A stretch of DNA of 64,000 nucleotides, taken from NCBI GenBank assembly GCA_030544235.1, contig CM060470.1, positions 26,749,098 to 26,813,097 of the forward strand. The letters are read 5' to 3'. The DNA is from Lepturacanthus savala. Its lineage: Eukaryota > Chordata > Actinopteri > Scombriformes > Trichiuridae. The notes under the pieces are model-generated. The model made no database searches. It saw nothing but the letters and a program-made list of their open reading frames with translations, and was not told the DNA's origin. The position numbers and the translations under genes are program-made. Within the stretch, counting starts at the first letter, position 1. Every line of letters starts with the position of its first letter. Positions 48,963 through 62,900 of this stretch are shown here, piece after piece.

Positions 48963-50737
48963 CCTCATCCAACGACTGAGAGGACACAGACGTATACCAA
49001 CAAGCAGCTGCCAAAGTGTCAGTGTCAAAGCTCATTGGCTCAGTCCTCAAACTGACAGATAAATAAATCAATTGTCTGAAATATACATGTTGACATGTAA
49101 ACAAAGAGTATATGATTCTTTAAAAATGTAAATTAACCCAAATAAATTGTGTATTTTATTCTTTGTGCCCTCATAAAGGTACTTATTTGTATTGCTGGAT
49201 GTGTGTTCTTTCTGCATGAATATAAATGATTATCCCTGAACAAAGATGGTTTTTTGATACGTTACACTTGTCCTGGGTTGTATTTGAAGCGTTTTATCCC
49301 CAAAATTACATATTTGTGCTTTTAACCACTGAGTTACATCTCAATATCATTTTACATCTCCTCTGTCAAGCGTCTCTCTGGAGCGCTAGAAAGAACCAAT
49401 CCTTTTATTTCTGTCTCGTTAATATTACTGACCCTCTCTTCCTGGCTGATTTATTTGACTGTGAATGGATAGTGACTGTATAATTGTAACATCACAACTT
49501 GAAAAAAGTCCTGACAGCTTATGGCACAGTTTCTGAATACAGGCTGCATGCATTTGTCTCTGCATGCAAATCCCACCTCCTACAACAAGAGACCTTCAAA
49601 TGTTACGGTTGTAAATGAATAAAAAAATGAAAACACTAATCTATTTCTATAATTCCCACCTTTATGGTAAGAACACTATAATTTCTGAAACAAAATTACC
49701 ATTACCTGCAGTAATTACTACTACTGTATCATGTTTTAACTTGAACAGAGACAAAGCTTTTAAATGCTTAAACCATCATAAATGTTGGCACCCTACCACA
49801 GTGTCAGACTTCTCCTCCAGAGCCCAGAGTGTAATGATGGTGTCAATTAACCATTTCTTCACCTGACCTGACTGAATGGGAAGTTGCCTGAGTGGGCTGA
49901 AGCCACATGTAATAACAGAGCAGACACTTCACCGCACATATCCCTTTCCTGTTTCCTGACAAGCCATGGAACACTTTCAACACGTTCATGTGTGGACTCG
50001 CCCCCTCACACACTACACAGGGTCTGTTTAAACGGCCTCATGTTTGTGAAGAAGAACATTAAACACTGATTAGTCTTTCAACAGTTCTCTACTTTGCCTT
50101 TGGTTTTGTTATGTGTGCCACCTCTTATGAAACAATAAAAATTTGGTTCCTGTTCAGGCTCTGTGTGTGTGCGTGTACGCGCGCACGTGTGTGTATCTGT
50201 TTCCCTTTCTGTCTCTCACTTCCTTCAGCACTCACTGCTCTAGTCTTTGCTGTTTCTCCACCTGTCCACCAGATGCCCCAAAACCTAAGCTTCTAAGCAC
50301 CATCATGACAAAAGAATCTATTAAAACGTGTTGTCATCACATCTTATGCCTTTTTTTTCATGAAAGGACCACATTTCCCTGTCCAAAGTATTTTAATGGG
50401 AAGTGTGCAACTCAGTCACTGTGAGCGATAACTGGAGACTGAGGTAAAGGAAACACGTTGGCTTAAAAGACTTTTGCAAGCAACCTTCTCATTTCTTAGA
50501 AGCTCATACTCAAGTCACAGTGTATTTAGAACACAATATCAATTGTTAAAAGTAAGTTTATATCTCATTTAGGTACTTTAGGAGACCAAGAATTCGCTGT
50601 GAGTCATATTCCTTGATAACATTGTCACAACCACCTGTTCCCATTCAGCAATTCTCTGCGTTTGTAAAACAGGAGAAAGATATTGAACAGTTACATAGTA
50701 AAGACCAATAGAGTCAGTGGAGCTCTCTCTTTAGGGC

Positions 50738-50930
50738 TTAGACCTTTTTGACATGAAATAGTAGGTAAACACAGGTGTTACTGATGCTACTAATTAAAGT
50801 TCCAGCAGAGCCATCAAACAGAACAGCAGCACCTGACTCTTTGACCTAAGGGGAAGACAAGCTTAATTAATATAAATGGTGGCACCTGAGTTACCTATTA
50901 TTTAATATGGCTGCTGTACAAAAAGTCTAG
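50738..50930. mobile_element. Second copy of the 29.9-kb MITE
   Basis: The left arm agacctttttgacatgaaat and gtaggtaaacacaggtgtta match 29905-29961 closely. The right arm ends taatatggctgctgtacaaa, the complement of the family terminus. The element is 193 bp, flanked by tta at the left, and its centre is unrelated to that of the first copy. Confidence 0.7.
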
Positions 50931-50987
50931 TCTTCTTCAAAATAAACACTTAACCAAAGGCAATATTTTCACATTAGTCAACAACAG

Positions 50988-51655
50988 TGGTGGAAAGTAA
51001 GTACATCTACTTAAGTACTGTACTTAAGTACAGTACTTTGTATTTAATTTCCATGTTATTCCTATATTTCTACTCATTTTAGAGGGAACTATTCTACATT
51101 ATATTTCACTACATTTATTTGACAGCTTTCTTTACTCTCCAGATGTAGTTTTGACATAAATAATTACTTAATTACTAACTGTTTAAATTTATTTATGTAC
51201 GATGTGAGGGTCTAAGGACAGGGGATGTTGTGTTGTACAAACTATAATAGCCCAAACTGGGCTATACAAATAACATTTAAATTAATTGTGTTTTAAACAT
51301 GTTGAGCTTTGTGTAAAAGGCTTTTATAAAGTGTTTTAAATAGACAGGTGATACATTTATATATAATAAGTATATAATAAATACTATTATAAAATTGGTT
51401 CCACAGTCTATGTAGTACAGCATTAAAATGCTCTCATTAGTTTTTGAGTGATACAAACAAGTCATACTGCAAGACATATAATGAGTACTTTTACTTTTGA
51501 TACGTTAAGTACAATTTGTAGATAGTACTTCTGTATTCTTGGTTAAGTACCATTTAGAATTCAGGACTCTTACTTGTTGATGTTACATGTTTACAGTTGA
51601 GTATGTTAGACAACAGTATTTCTACTTTGACTTAAGTAAAGGGTCTACTTCATCC
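50988..51655 (+). mobile_element. Near full-length hAT-like MITE (agtac family)
   Basis: Both ends are preserved: cagtggtggaaagtaagtac at 50988 and its imperfect complement catccactactg ending at about 51661. Inside are the family landmarks actgtacttaagtacagtac, cactacatttatttgacagc, gttaagtacaatttgtagat and cttaagtaaagggtc. It has no coding capacity. The superfamily is inferred from recalled relatives; an 8-bp target duplication was not found. Confidence 0.6.
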
Positions 51656-52025
51656 ACTACTGGCTTAATTTATATAATAGATTTATATCCACATTATATT
51701 TAAAGTAGCTCTACACCGTATTTACTGCTTGTGGTGTGGATACTTGGGTGAATGAACATCCAGAGCGCAGGAGATCAGGGACTTGACGAGTAAAATAACT
51801 TTAATAAGCGGGTGATGATGACGAACACATGTCACAGTTTACCCACAGGGCTGACGAAGCCTTCATCATCATCTGCCTCTGCCTCATATACCGGGCCTGG
51901 CTGTATTTGGAGAATCCTCCCTTGTTTCTGGAGCAAGAGGCGGGCCTTTGGAAAGCAGGAATGCGCTGGAAGTTTTCCTGCAGGCTCCCTTCACATGTCG
52001 AAGAGCGTCCGTCCCGCGTCTCAAT

Positions 52026-52467
52026 ATGGACATGTGGCCGCTGGTGCTCCTGTTTGTCCACATCTGCTTCAGCGCCGGGTACGAAGGTAAGGATCGATGA
52101 AAAGAGGCCCACATTCCAGCTGTGGACTTCTATACTGGGCCGGATCAAATACTCGAAACATCCTGCGTTTAGAGAGTGGGATTCAAACTGGATTCATCAA
52201 TGCGTTAATGTTGGATTCTTAGTAAAGTCTTGTTGGGGTTTCTTTTTCTTTCTTGCAGTTTCTTTCATGCATTATTTCCACCGCTGGCTTTTTGGTGAAC
52301 CGCGCTAGTGTTTACGTGGAGGGGGTGGGAAGCGGGGGGAGTACAGTGTCCATCTGGGGGACGTTTTCTGCACAGAGCTCAGTGTGTGGCTGCAATGAAA
52401 GAAAGCCCGGTGGCTTTACATGTCTTCATGCTTTAGATCTCTTTGTACCCGCCAATTAAGAGGCTGC

Positions 52468-52526
<59 letters not shown>

Positions 52527-52646
52527 ACACACACACACACATTACACAGGACATACAGGCTGTCAGGGTAGATGGAGCAAGACAGAGCAGAGCCTGTAGC
52601 CTGCAGTGAGGAGCTGAAATGACTTCAAAGCTAAAGTATGGATGTA

Positions 52647-52744
<98 letters not shown>

Positions 52745-53227
52745 ACTCACAGTGGCTATGTGCCCGTAGATGGTTTGTTTGAGAGTGGCTCACCACCACT
52801 GCTTTATAATCATACAGGCTGAAACATGAACACAGGCTGGTGAGCTGATTTACACTGACAGACTAAAAACTGCTTCTCGAACTGAGATTCGGGCCTCTGG
52901 TTCGTACTTGTGTGTGTGTGTATTTATGAGGAGTTTATTTTACAGGGGAGTGTTTGTGTTTGTTCTGGTGGTCACTTGGCCCATTTATCAGTTGTGTGTC
53001 GATGCCAAAAAACTAGGTCGTGTATTGCACCGGGATGATTTATCTGATCTGTGTTTTTTTATGTTTGTTTTTTTTCTTAAAAGTGGAAATCTCTGGGATT
53101 ATCTGTTGAAGGCCTGCATTCAGCATTGCTTCGTACAGTTAAACCCCTTTTAAAGCAAGTACCCATGAAAGCCTGATCATATTTTCCGTGATGCTTTTCA
53201 TACTCATGGGTCCTAGGCAGAAAGATC

Positions 53228-53317
<90 letters not shown>

Positions 53318-56300
53318 GGAGTACATTGAGAAAATGGCAGTCTTCACCATCGCCTAAGAACAGTTACTCTACAGTAGTGTCTTTGCCGGAAAAACACTAT
53401 GAGGTAATTTACCCACTGTTTAGTCAAAGGAAAGACTAAAGAACAGACTATAAAAATAATTGTTTGTTGTAATGATGAACCTGCTTTGATATTGTTAATT
53501 TATAGAAAAATCAACAGATTTTTTAAATTATCCTTCGGTTTATGGACAACTCCCCCATCCTTGCCTCATGAATAGTGTGTGTCATCAATTCCCTACCTAA
53601 ACTTGGGTGACTAAATGTTTTACTGTGGATTAGTCACTTCACATAGTTATTTGATTCATGGCTAATACAACATGCTAATATGTGCAGCTTTTAAGAGCAG
53701 ACAGACAAATGTTTAAAGAGGTAGTGTCTAAATATTGGTTTCTATGGTATTTGCATGAATAATTTCACCAGGAATAATTCCTAATTAATTCTGCTGCTGA
53801 CAACCTTTAATTTATTTTGTTCTCAGGTAACCCAGATAGCAAAAATCTTTTGGCCCATATCTGGTCCACACTTGACATATTCATCTGGCCCACATTTGGC
53901 TTGGAATGATGGCACTTGGGCGGTCCGCTTGTTTGCCAAAAGTGGGCCACAACCAAGCCACCACAATGCCTGATTATCAGCCAAAACAGATCAAATGAAC
54001 TCAACTGAATGTGGCCCACTGTACAGTTTACAGTGGGCCACATTCAGTTGAGTTCATTCAGAACTCAAGTCTGCTGTGAGCCAGAAGGTTTTCTTTACCT
54101 ACATTTGTTTGGGCTTTTCACCTTTATTTGATAGGACAGTGGAGAAAGACTGGAAGAATTTCCTATTTTTCCTATTTCCAATTTCATAACAGCATGGAAT
54201 TATCAAAAGTCATACCATTGTATAAAACAGGAGATAAACACAGTTTCACAAACTACAGATTCAGAAATATTTGAAAGACAGATTAGACAATTCAATTGTC
54301 TGCTAGTGCTACTGCTGTAGCGCTAACAGAATTAATCGAAGAAAATATAACCGCAACAGACATCAAGAAATACGAAGTTAGAGTGTTTATTGACCTAATA
54401 AAAGCATTCAACACAATAGATCATTAAATTATGCTATGCAGAGTGGAACAGCAGAGCAGAGAGAGGGGAACAACCTGCAGGAAAGGATCATCCGATGGGG
54501 GTTTTGAACTGTGGTAGCCTGCGGTGAGGACTATAGGCACTGTATATGGGACAGCTGCTCTACTCATTGCAGCACTCACTGGCCAAGGGCCAGAAGATTT
54601 TTGCTCTTGATTTATCCCTCTGGATGGAAAACTAAGTTAGTTACTGCTTAGTTGCTACCTGGACAAAGTAATTTGCACAAACATGTTTACCAAGGGACAA
54701 TACAATTTGTCCTTTCTTTGATAAAGACCAGACTTTCATTTATAATTGAGGGAACAGTTAGCCTACCATTTATCTCCTTCAGTGCTCATGTTTTCACTGT
54801 ACACATGGGAATGGTGCTGCACAAAACTATATAACTATTGAATGACTGACAGTTAGTCTATTACTCGTAGCATCAAGAGAGGCTGTTTCAGTGATCACTC
54901 AACATATGGACCCCACCATGTTATATGTGGACCACTTTAGGCTGACATCCAGCTTGGTCTTTGCCAAAACTGGGTTAAATATGTTTCAACAAAGCTGGGC
55001 CATGTGGACCACTTAAGGCTGACATCCGGATTAGTTGATGCTAACTTGCCACATTTCAGCCTAAACTGGCCCAAATAAGTTCCAACAAAGGTAGGCCTAC
55101 AGGTGTTTTCTCACATGTGGGCCACTTTAGGCTGACATCTGGACTATTCAATGCTAACTTACCACATTTCAGGCAAAACTGGGCCATATTTGTTTTGTGA
55201 TATTTGAGCCAAATTTAGCATTTACTACATGGGCCAATGTAGGTTTACATCTGTTTTGTTTGGGCCAGAAGAATGCCTACAGGGCCTGAAGTGGCCCACA
55301 TACCTATGATATCTGGGAATATAGGGGAATCATCCTACTTAACTGACACGTTAAGCCTTTACTCATACTGAAAATCATTTATTTTTCACCATTATGGTGA
55401 ATATATTGTGATGATCTATAGGTCCAAAATTAATGAATTGAGAGTTAAAGAAATTATATATATTTATTTCTTCTCCACTGGTCTGTTAACCTATTGCTAT
55501 GCCTGTAACATTTACAGGGGAAAAGCTCCCATATATTGTTTGTATTATAAGTCTGCAGTGACTGGCTAATTGGAATATTATCTCCTGTAATTGAAAGCAT
55601 ATTCATTTGTCAGGAAGACAAGCTTTAACGCTCCCTCAACTATTAACAGATTGACATTTTTCTTACTAAGGAGCCCTTTGGAGTAGAAATGAAAACAAAG
55701 AGGAGAGGATGATGGCTGGAGATCTGGAGATCTAACATCATCATGTTGATATCATTAGATATAAATGAACATGTCTGTCACATATTCTCCTCCTGGACTC
55801 ATTTGAACCTCAAATAGTTTCATCAACAAGGACAGCAAAGCTGAGCCAAAATCATCCAGCATTTAAAGACCTGAACCGCATATGAAATTACCCCTTTCTC
55901 TCTAATCTAATCCCTGTATAATAGACTAAACATTTTACGTTATAAGGAGCAGTACAATGACAATAATCAATCATCATCAGTCAGCACTAACATGTGTAGT
56001 CACACAGGGTATTTTTATATCTGTAAATGCTTATGTATAAATGCTTTATACATGCTATGCCATTGTGGATGTTTTTGTCCATTTATGCACTATTGGATAA
56101 ATTTATACACTCAGCATTTGGACAATCAAAAAAATGTCAGTGTAAATATATTGTATTTCATGATAAATAGGGACCTGTAACTACCACCTACAGGCAAGAA
56201 GAATGAGAACAACAACTTCAGGGATGTATTAAAGCAAACATTAAAGAGATGCTTTGCTGATTTTCAACCATTTCTTCTATTGCCTGAAACAGTGTATTTG

Positions 56301-58894
56301 TGGTGCAGCTTTAAAATGTATCTGCCTTCACCAGCTCTGAATACAGAACAGACCTACAGCCACGGTGTTACCTGTAATGCATGTTGGCTACATTCAGTTC
56401 AGTTTCATTTCTTCATCGTCCAAAGCTGTAAAAAAAATGGCTTGCATTTTTCACTCCTTCATCCAAGATTGTTTCCTAAAACAAGCTGAAATGTAGACAA
56501 ACTGAGTTCTTTTTTTGACTGTCCACCACCACTGAGCAGCACTCAAGATTGCAATGATCCACATAAAATAACTGACTCCAGCATGCCATTTGTTTCATGA
56601 TCCTTGCATGTTGGTATGAAATAGCCAGACTCAATGAGGAGAAACATTTTGTTAATTAAAACAGAGACATCATGCCGCTCTAGCCCAAAGCATTCTGGTA
56701 GTTCTAGTATTCTCTTAAGGCTGGAAAAGCCTACGGCCTTATCACAGATTTAAGAAATAAACATTTTAATTGTGGTGAATTTCCCCTTTTATACTGGACT
56801 TAGGAATACGAGGTAGGAATACTAACCAAATTTATGGCATATTTAATTTCAATGACTGTCATAGCATAATACTTCACATGAAAAAAAAAGAATCAACAAA
56901 ACATATTCACTTAGTGCTTACTCCAAAACAGTTTTTATTTTTCTGCTTGGCCTGTGGTCTCTGTGGCTTATACAACACATGGATATTTGTCTGTTTCTCT
57001 GTCCCTGCAGCCTCGTTCAATAGATGATTTCACACACAGAAAGGCTCGTCTTGGCTCTGAAAGAGGTTGTTTATTTTAGCATATTTTCTGGTTTATGTTG
57101 GTAGTGAGTCAGTGTCCTTGTATGTCTTCTGTTTTACTAGTTAGTCTGGAGGCATAAAAGCTCTAACCAGGTTGCGTTTGTTTAATGACAAAAAGCTTAT
57201 AATTAGTTGATTTATTTAGCAGTTGATTGAAAGCATAAGACAATAACAAGATAAAACACTGTGGCGACAAAATGAAAAAAAGAAAAAAAAAAGCTCTTTT
57301 GTGACTTTGGGGCTCCGTATGTATCTGTTTACAGCCAAACCAAAGTGAAGAATTTTTAATAAAGAAGTCAGTAAATAATCAGATGTTTCCCATCAGCTGT
57401 GAGCAACCAGGGTCTGATTTAATGATGCACATGTTGTTAGTTTCAGCAGAGCTCAGTAAAGATGGCTAGTTGAGAAGTTGGAGTTCAGCCTACCGCCTGC
57501 AGTTCTTGGTCTTCGTCACTTTGTCTGCACCATCTTGCAATATTTAAAACTGCTGTTGATTGAAAAGCTGAAAATGGCGTTTGTCTTGTTATGAAGATGC
57601 ATTTTTGATGTTGGGTCACTGGTCAGTTAGGGCTTATTGCAATGACAAATGAATTACCTTTCCTTCACAATAAAAGCCAACAAGTTAAATGTCTTTATTT
57701 GTTTTTAATTTGATCATTCATACAGAGCAGATTGGTTGAGCATACATGCTCTTTTACACCAAGGCAGGTGAAAAAAAGGAATGAATGAAATTAAGTCTCT
57801 TGTGTAAAGAAAAGGCAACCAGCTTTAGTAAGTAGGATGTGGTGGTGTAGTTGTCGCCAGGGGGCAGAAGGGTAAGTAGAACTAGTGACACCTATTGTGG
57901 AGGCAGCCACCCTGTCAATGCAATGACATCCCCTGTAATCCTGAACTGAGAGGAGAAGAAGCCACTTCTGATTTTTTTATTAATATGAATTGACATTTAA
58001 ATATGCAAGACTTTCTGTAGAAGGAATACGGCATGAAGTATTTTTTCATTGGTTACCAATTTAGGATTAAAAAGAGCATCTTTAAAGGAGAGTTGTGATT
58101 TCACAATGGCTAGTTGGACAGAATCAGTCACACATTATAAAACAGTGTCATCTGCATAGAGATGAATTTCATTTTGAATGTGAAGCAGCTGTATTTGGAA
58201 ATTGAATCCAGCAGGGATATGTTGGAATCTGAGTAAATAAGCATGTTTACAGCCTGGTCATTACAACAGTGGCATTTTTTATACATTTTAATAAGGTTTT
58301 GAATTCAGCATAGAGTGATATGGTGGAGCGATGGATAGTTCCAGTGGCTCCTCCTTTGCTTCTTCTCACAGTCCAAATAAATGCTTAGGTAATTGATTGT
58401 AGACTCTAAATCCCCATAAGTAGTATAGTGTGCAGTGTGTTGTCTACGATGTGCTGTTCACCACCAGCTCCACAATTTATATGTTGACAGGAGAGACATT
58501 CTGGCTAAAAAAAGCATTTTGGGGCAAAAACATGAGTCCAAAAGCAATAGGTGACCATGGGGAGTTTATTATTATAGCCGTATTAATTTTACAGTCTAGG
58601 GTAACAGCTGCCAATCAGAACATGTAGCTCTGGTTTGCCTGAAATGGCTGAAGGTTGTTAAGCTGATAATTCTTCTGGTTTGCCTCCAAATAATGTTCAC
58701 TTTTAACACATACACACATGTGCATACATGCACACACACACATGCACACCTGTAATTACTTTTCCCTGTATCTTTCTCCATCTCCTTCCCCCATCAAGCA
58801 GCAGATACTAGTCAGCTCAATTTGACTCAATAGACGCTCATCTGACTTTGTAGAATCCATCCAATGTGATCAGACTGCTAAAACCTCTGAGCTT

Positions 58895-58955
<61 letters not shown>

Positions 58956-59884
58956 TCCAGACTGCTTTTATTAAACTGACCAAAAAGCCATGATAAGAAA
59001 TGGAAGAAGGGATGGGCGATGTACCCACAGTATCAGGTTCATTGCTGGACATGTGGCTGGTATATGAAGCTGGAGGAGGGTGGAACACTCCTCCTTTGTG
59101 GATCCTGAACAGAGGACACATTCAGACTTGAGTTCATAACATCCCAGGGCTAAGGTTGAACACCCTTCCCAAATTTTAACCCTTTCCTCACCCGCTTTAT
59201 CCATCCTCCCTGTTTTATTGCTTCCTGAGCTGCTTTATCTCTCTCCATCCCTTCGCCTTTCCTAAAATAATCCTTCCTGCTCATCACCAGTCCCCTCACA
59301 CTTTCAGCAGTGCCACTCAACTGTGTCTGCAGCCGCCACTGAGAAACATTTCAGTCCTACGTCTATGCTGCTGTTTCATAGTCCAAAATATATTTTGCTC
59401 TGTCTGAGTGATGTGTGCAGTGTTAGAGCTGACTTAAAATGGTTAGCCATCTATGGTACAGTAAGTATAATCCAGGGGAGCTCTGTTGGAACAAAATCTT
59501 TCAAAATAGTTTTACTCCCTTCATTTCTACCAAATATAACAAGAAACCACTGGTTTGAAAGATTGAATCTTTGTGTTGAACAGATTCCCTTTTTTCTGAA
59601 CCAGATGGAAAAAGAGGATCTTTTGGGTTAGGTTTTCTTTCTGCATGTCCAAAAGATCCAGATCACCCCCCCAGAGTCTGGTTCAGATGAAAAGTTAAGC
59701 AATACTTTGGAAGTCTGTTTTTGGTCTGTACAGGTCAGCCCAGGACAGTGCTTTCAATCATTGCCTAACTTAGGTGCATTGCTATTAGTTGCTACTTCTG
59801 CTTTCCTTCTATCCCCAGGGTCAGGACAGTATGCCTATGGAGACGATGAAGACACTTATTATCATAGATATAAAGGTGACTGCA

Positions 59885-59950
<66 letters not shown>

Positions 59951-62900
59951 ACACACACACATTCTGAAAGTGATTCACACTTAGATTGATATCAAAATAT
60001 ACACATCCTAAATCGCCTCACCTCATAAAGAAAAGTAGTTTACAGGAAAGTTTATGAAGTTTCTTGCGTAATTCAACAGCGGTTAGTTCAGCCAGTTTTG
60101 TAACTTGACACAGTAATGTCAACGATGCTTCCAGCTTTAAATCCCAGGCCAGTTAGACACAGAATATGAATCTTAAACCAAACTCTATGCTTGTGTAAAA
60201 AGCTTTAATGTAGTATTATCTTCTATTACTCAGTAGTTGTGGAGACTTTTCTAATACACACACACATGAGTGAGAGAAGCTTGCTGTGTAATGAATGCTT
60301 ATTTTTATTCCAGCTGGAAATTAGCCTAAAAGGTTGTGTATTTTCCTCTCTCCAAATGTGTGTGTGGGTCCACAGGCTGTGTTTGTCCTGAGCGAGTAGG
60401 AAATAAACTGCAGATTGTGATTTCCGCCTTCCTTGTGGCCCCTCAAACTTGGCATCAAACAACAAACTTTTACACAACGTTGTACTGATGGGTAGAGGTA
60501 TCCAATATGGAGGGAGAACAGTTGAAAACAAACACAGGGTTGTCTAATAGAGAGAGATATTGAGCTATTATATTATATTGTTAACATCCCACTTCTGTCT
60601 GTACATGTCAGCAAAAGCCTGGTTTGGCACCATCTTTTAGCCAGGAGGTTTCAAGAAGACAGTTATGAAACACTGCAGAACCTTGAACCTTGAGTTTCTA
60701 TGGATGACAACTGCAATGTCATCAAAGTTTTTATGGCGAAACAGTCCAGTGCAGTGCTTAACAGCCAAAACATAAAATATTACCACATATCTCAGCAGAT
60801 TAAAATAACTGTGTTAAATCCAAGAGGGAGCGTGTGATCTATACATGCAAGATAAGACTAATGGCAAAGTTGAAATAGACACACACAAATGACTAAATTG
60901 CGCATCAAATAAAAAGCAAAGTAAGGTAAAAATGTATCTAAAATTTGTATGGTATAATCAAACAAAGATAGTAAGTATTGATCTTGAGAGCTGCTGGTTT
61001 GCTGAATTTGTTACTTGATTGACCCAATAATAAATGCTACCTCTTGATAAAAACAAATAACTTAACTACTAACTACTACTAACTAGTAACTTTAATATGC
61101 CTGAGGTGAGACTGATCCAACATGATCACGTTTGAAATAGATCAAGCACAATATCAAAATGAGCAGAGCTAATACTTGAAATCAGCAGCATATCATTGAT
61201 GCATATCAATACAGATGCAATTTCAACACAGACTATTATCTGTGAGGAGACTTACTTATTCTATCTCTGTCTGTCACATACATACACTTTGAAATATGCA
61301 AGTGCTCTTCACACATTATAGTCTGTCTTAACCTCATGAGTCACCGTTGGAATATAAGGTAATAAGAAATCCACCGTATCTCTCAGATGATGGGCGGGTT
61401 TTCACATTTTTACACTTTTATAGGAAGTGTTTCAAAGCTTTTTCGGCCTCCAGGTAAGTGTCAATTAATAAATACTGTTATTAACCAGCCTCTCTCCCAA
61501 TAAAACAAACATATTTACCTTGATACAGTAAAGAAACATTTCAGCACAGTTTTCTTTTTTTGTTTTAAAGGAACCCCATGGTGTGCACCCATTAAGGTGA
61601 AACATGGAGATGTGAGTTGCCGGACCCCGAGAGGAGAGCACTACAAGAATGTGATGGGGGCACGCTGTAAAATCCGCTGTAAGCAGGGATATGAGACCCA
61701 GAACTCAGAGGTGGTCTGCATGGCCAGCAAACACTGGTCTTCAAACTATGCCTGCAGAGGTGAGACATGTCCACACACCTACACACTAGGTTTGCCTGAA
61801 GACTGAACATAATTTGTATATATCTGATTGTGTTCACATAGTCTTAAGTTGAAAGTCAATTGTTCAATTTCTCATTGTCAGTAGCAGTGCAGTTGTTGTT
61901 GGAGGGCATTCTGGGTAATAATTCTCTTGTTACCAGTGGAAAGTATATTAAACACATACCATTCTGTGCAATAAGTTTGCCTAATAGTGAAATCACCTTT
62001 AAATATTTAATTATCACTTCAGGAACACATCTTCAATTAAATTAAATTGCCTATTGCAGAGTTTTTTAATTAGTGTGTGTTTATACCACACATTTCTCAG
62101 AACATTGCTTATTCTTGTCAGAGAGTGAAACTCTCTTTGGAAACAGCATTTAAACCACAGAGGGAATTAAATCACTGTGTTGTAATTCAGAATACTGATG
62201 GAAAACAACTGCCGCTATCAATACTATGACTACCACTGGTGCTCTAGAATTAGCTCATTTTAACGGCTTCTTCTTCGAGACAGTTATGCTGATCAATTAT
62301 GCAAACAAAATGAAAACCATACTGAAAAAGGCCAATGCTGAGTGGTTGATATCTCGAGTTTTATTAATGGATGAGTCTAAACTTACTGCAGAATCCTGGG
62401 GAAATGCATTCTTTTTCATTTTGAGCGGTCTGAATTAAATTCAAAACAGCTCTTCCAACAGACTCAAACTCTTTCTGCTGTCACAAAACAAATAGATTTA
62501 TTGGAGGAGGGTTTTTTATTTTTAAAAGGATACAATTATATGGAAGAGATGGACTTATCCAGGTCACAATGATTTATCACAGATGTCACTCAATAAAAAG
62601 CAAAAAAGGGATTTTGGACACATTTTAAATGTCGGGTGGAAATCTTTAAAGCTCTGTGCGTAGTTTTTTATGCATGTGCTTTTAGTATAGCATCTTTTGA
62701 ATAGGCCTGGATGAAGATATATTGACCAAAAAAGGAGAGTAAAAGAACAAGATTGCGAATATCATAAGCAAATATGTTGCTGTCTGCCATTTCTTTTGTT
62801 ACCAAAATTGTCAAAAAAGACCCTAAAAGACCCTCTCTTTGACAGAGATTCGTTGTCCCAAGCTGACCATGCCCAACAACGGCGGCTACAAGTGTTCAGA

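Larger units (their letters stand above)
48963..52025. other. RPGR 3' UTR and RPGR-SRPX intergenic region
   Basis: RPGR 3' UTR follows the TGA at 48960-48962. An AATAAA at 49141-49146 is a good poly(A) signal candidate. From about 49.2 to 50.7 kb I see no gene. Two MITEs follow (50738-50930 and 50988-51655), then the SRPX promoter and 5' UTR from roughly 51.7 kb. Several out-of-frame ATGs precede the SRPX start, and the 159-codon frame from 51829 overlaps it in another frame. Confidence 0.55.
53826..55318. mobile_element. Composite repeat with ccagata termini in SRPX intron 1
   Basis: The left end, acccagatagcaaaaatc, is mirrored by the right end, tatgatatctgggaat. Beside both ends the motif tggcccacat recurs many times. 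A terminal-inverted-repeat element with subterminal repeats is the simplest reading. It contains a hairpin (53994-54058), degenerate tandem units (54915-55235) and, in the middle, two other elements (54116-54592). The family name is unknown to me. Confidence 0.5.

Noticed and set aside
51829..52308. 159-codon frame overlapping the SRPX first exon
   Set aside because: It runs in a different frame through the SRPX 5' UTR, start codon and donor site, with no recognisable domain.
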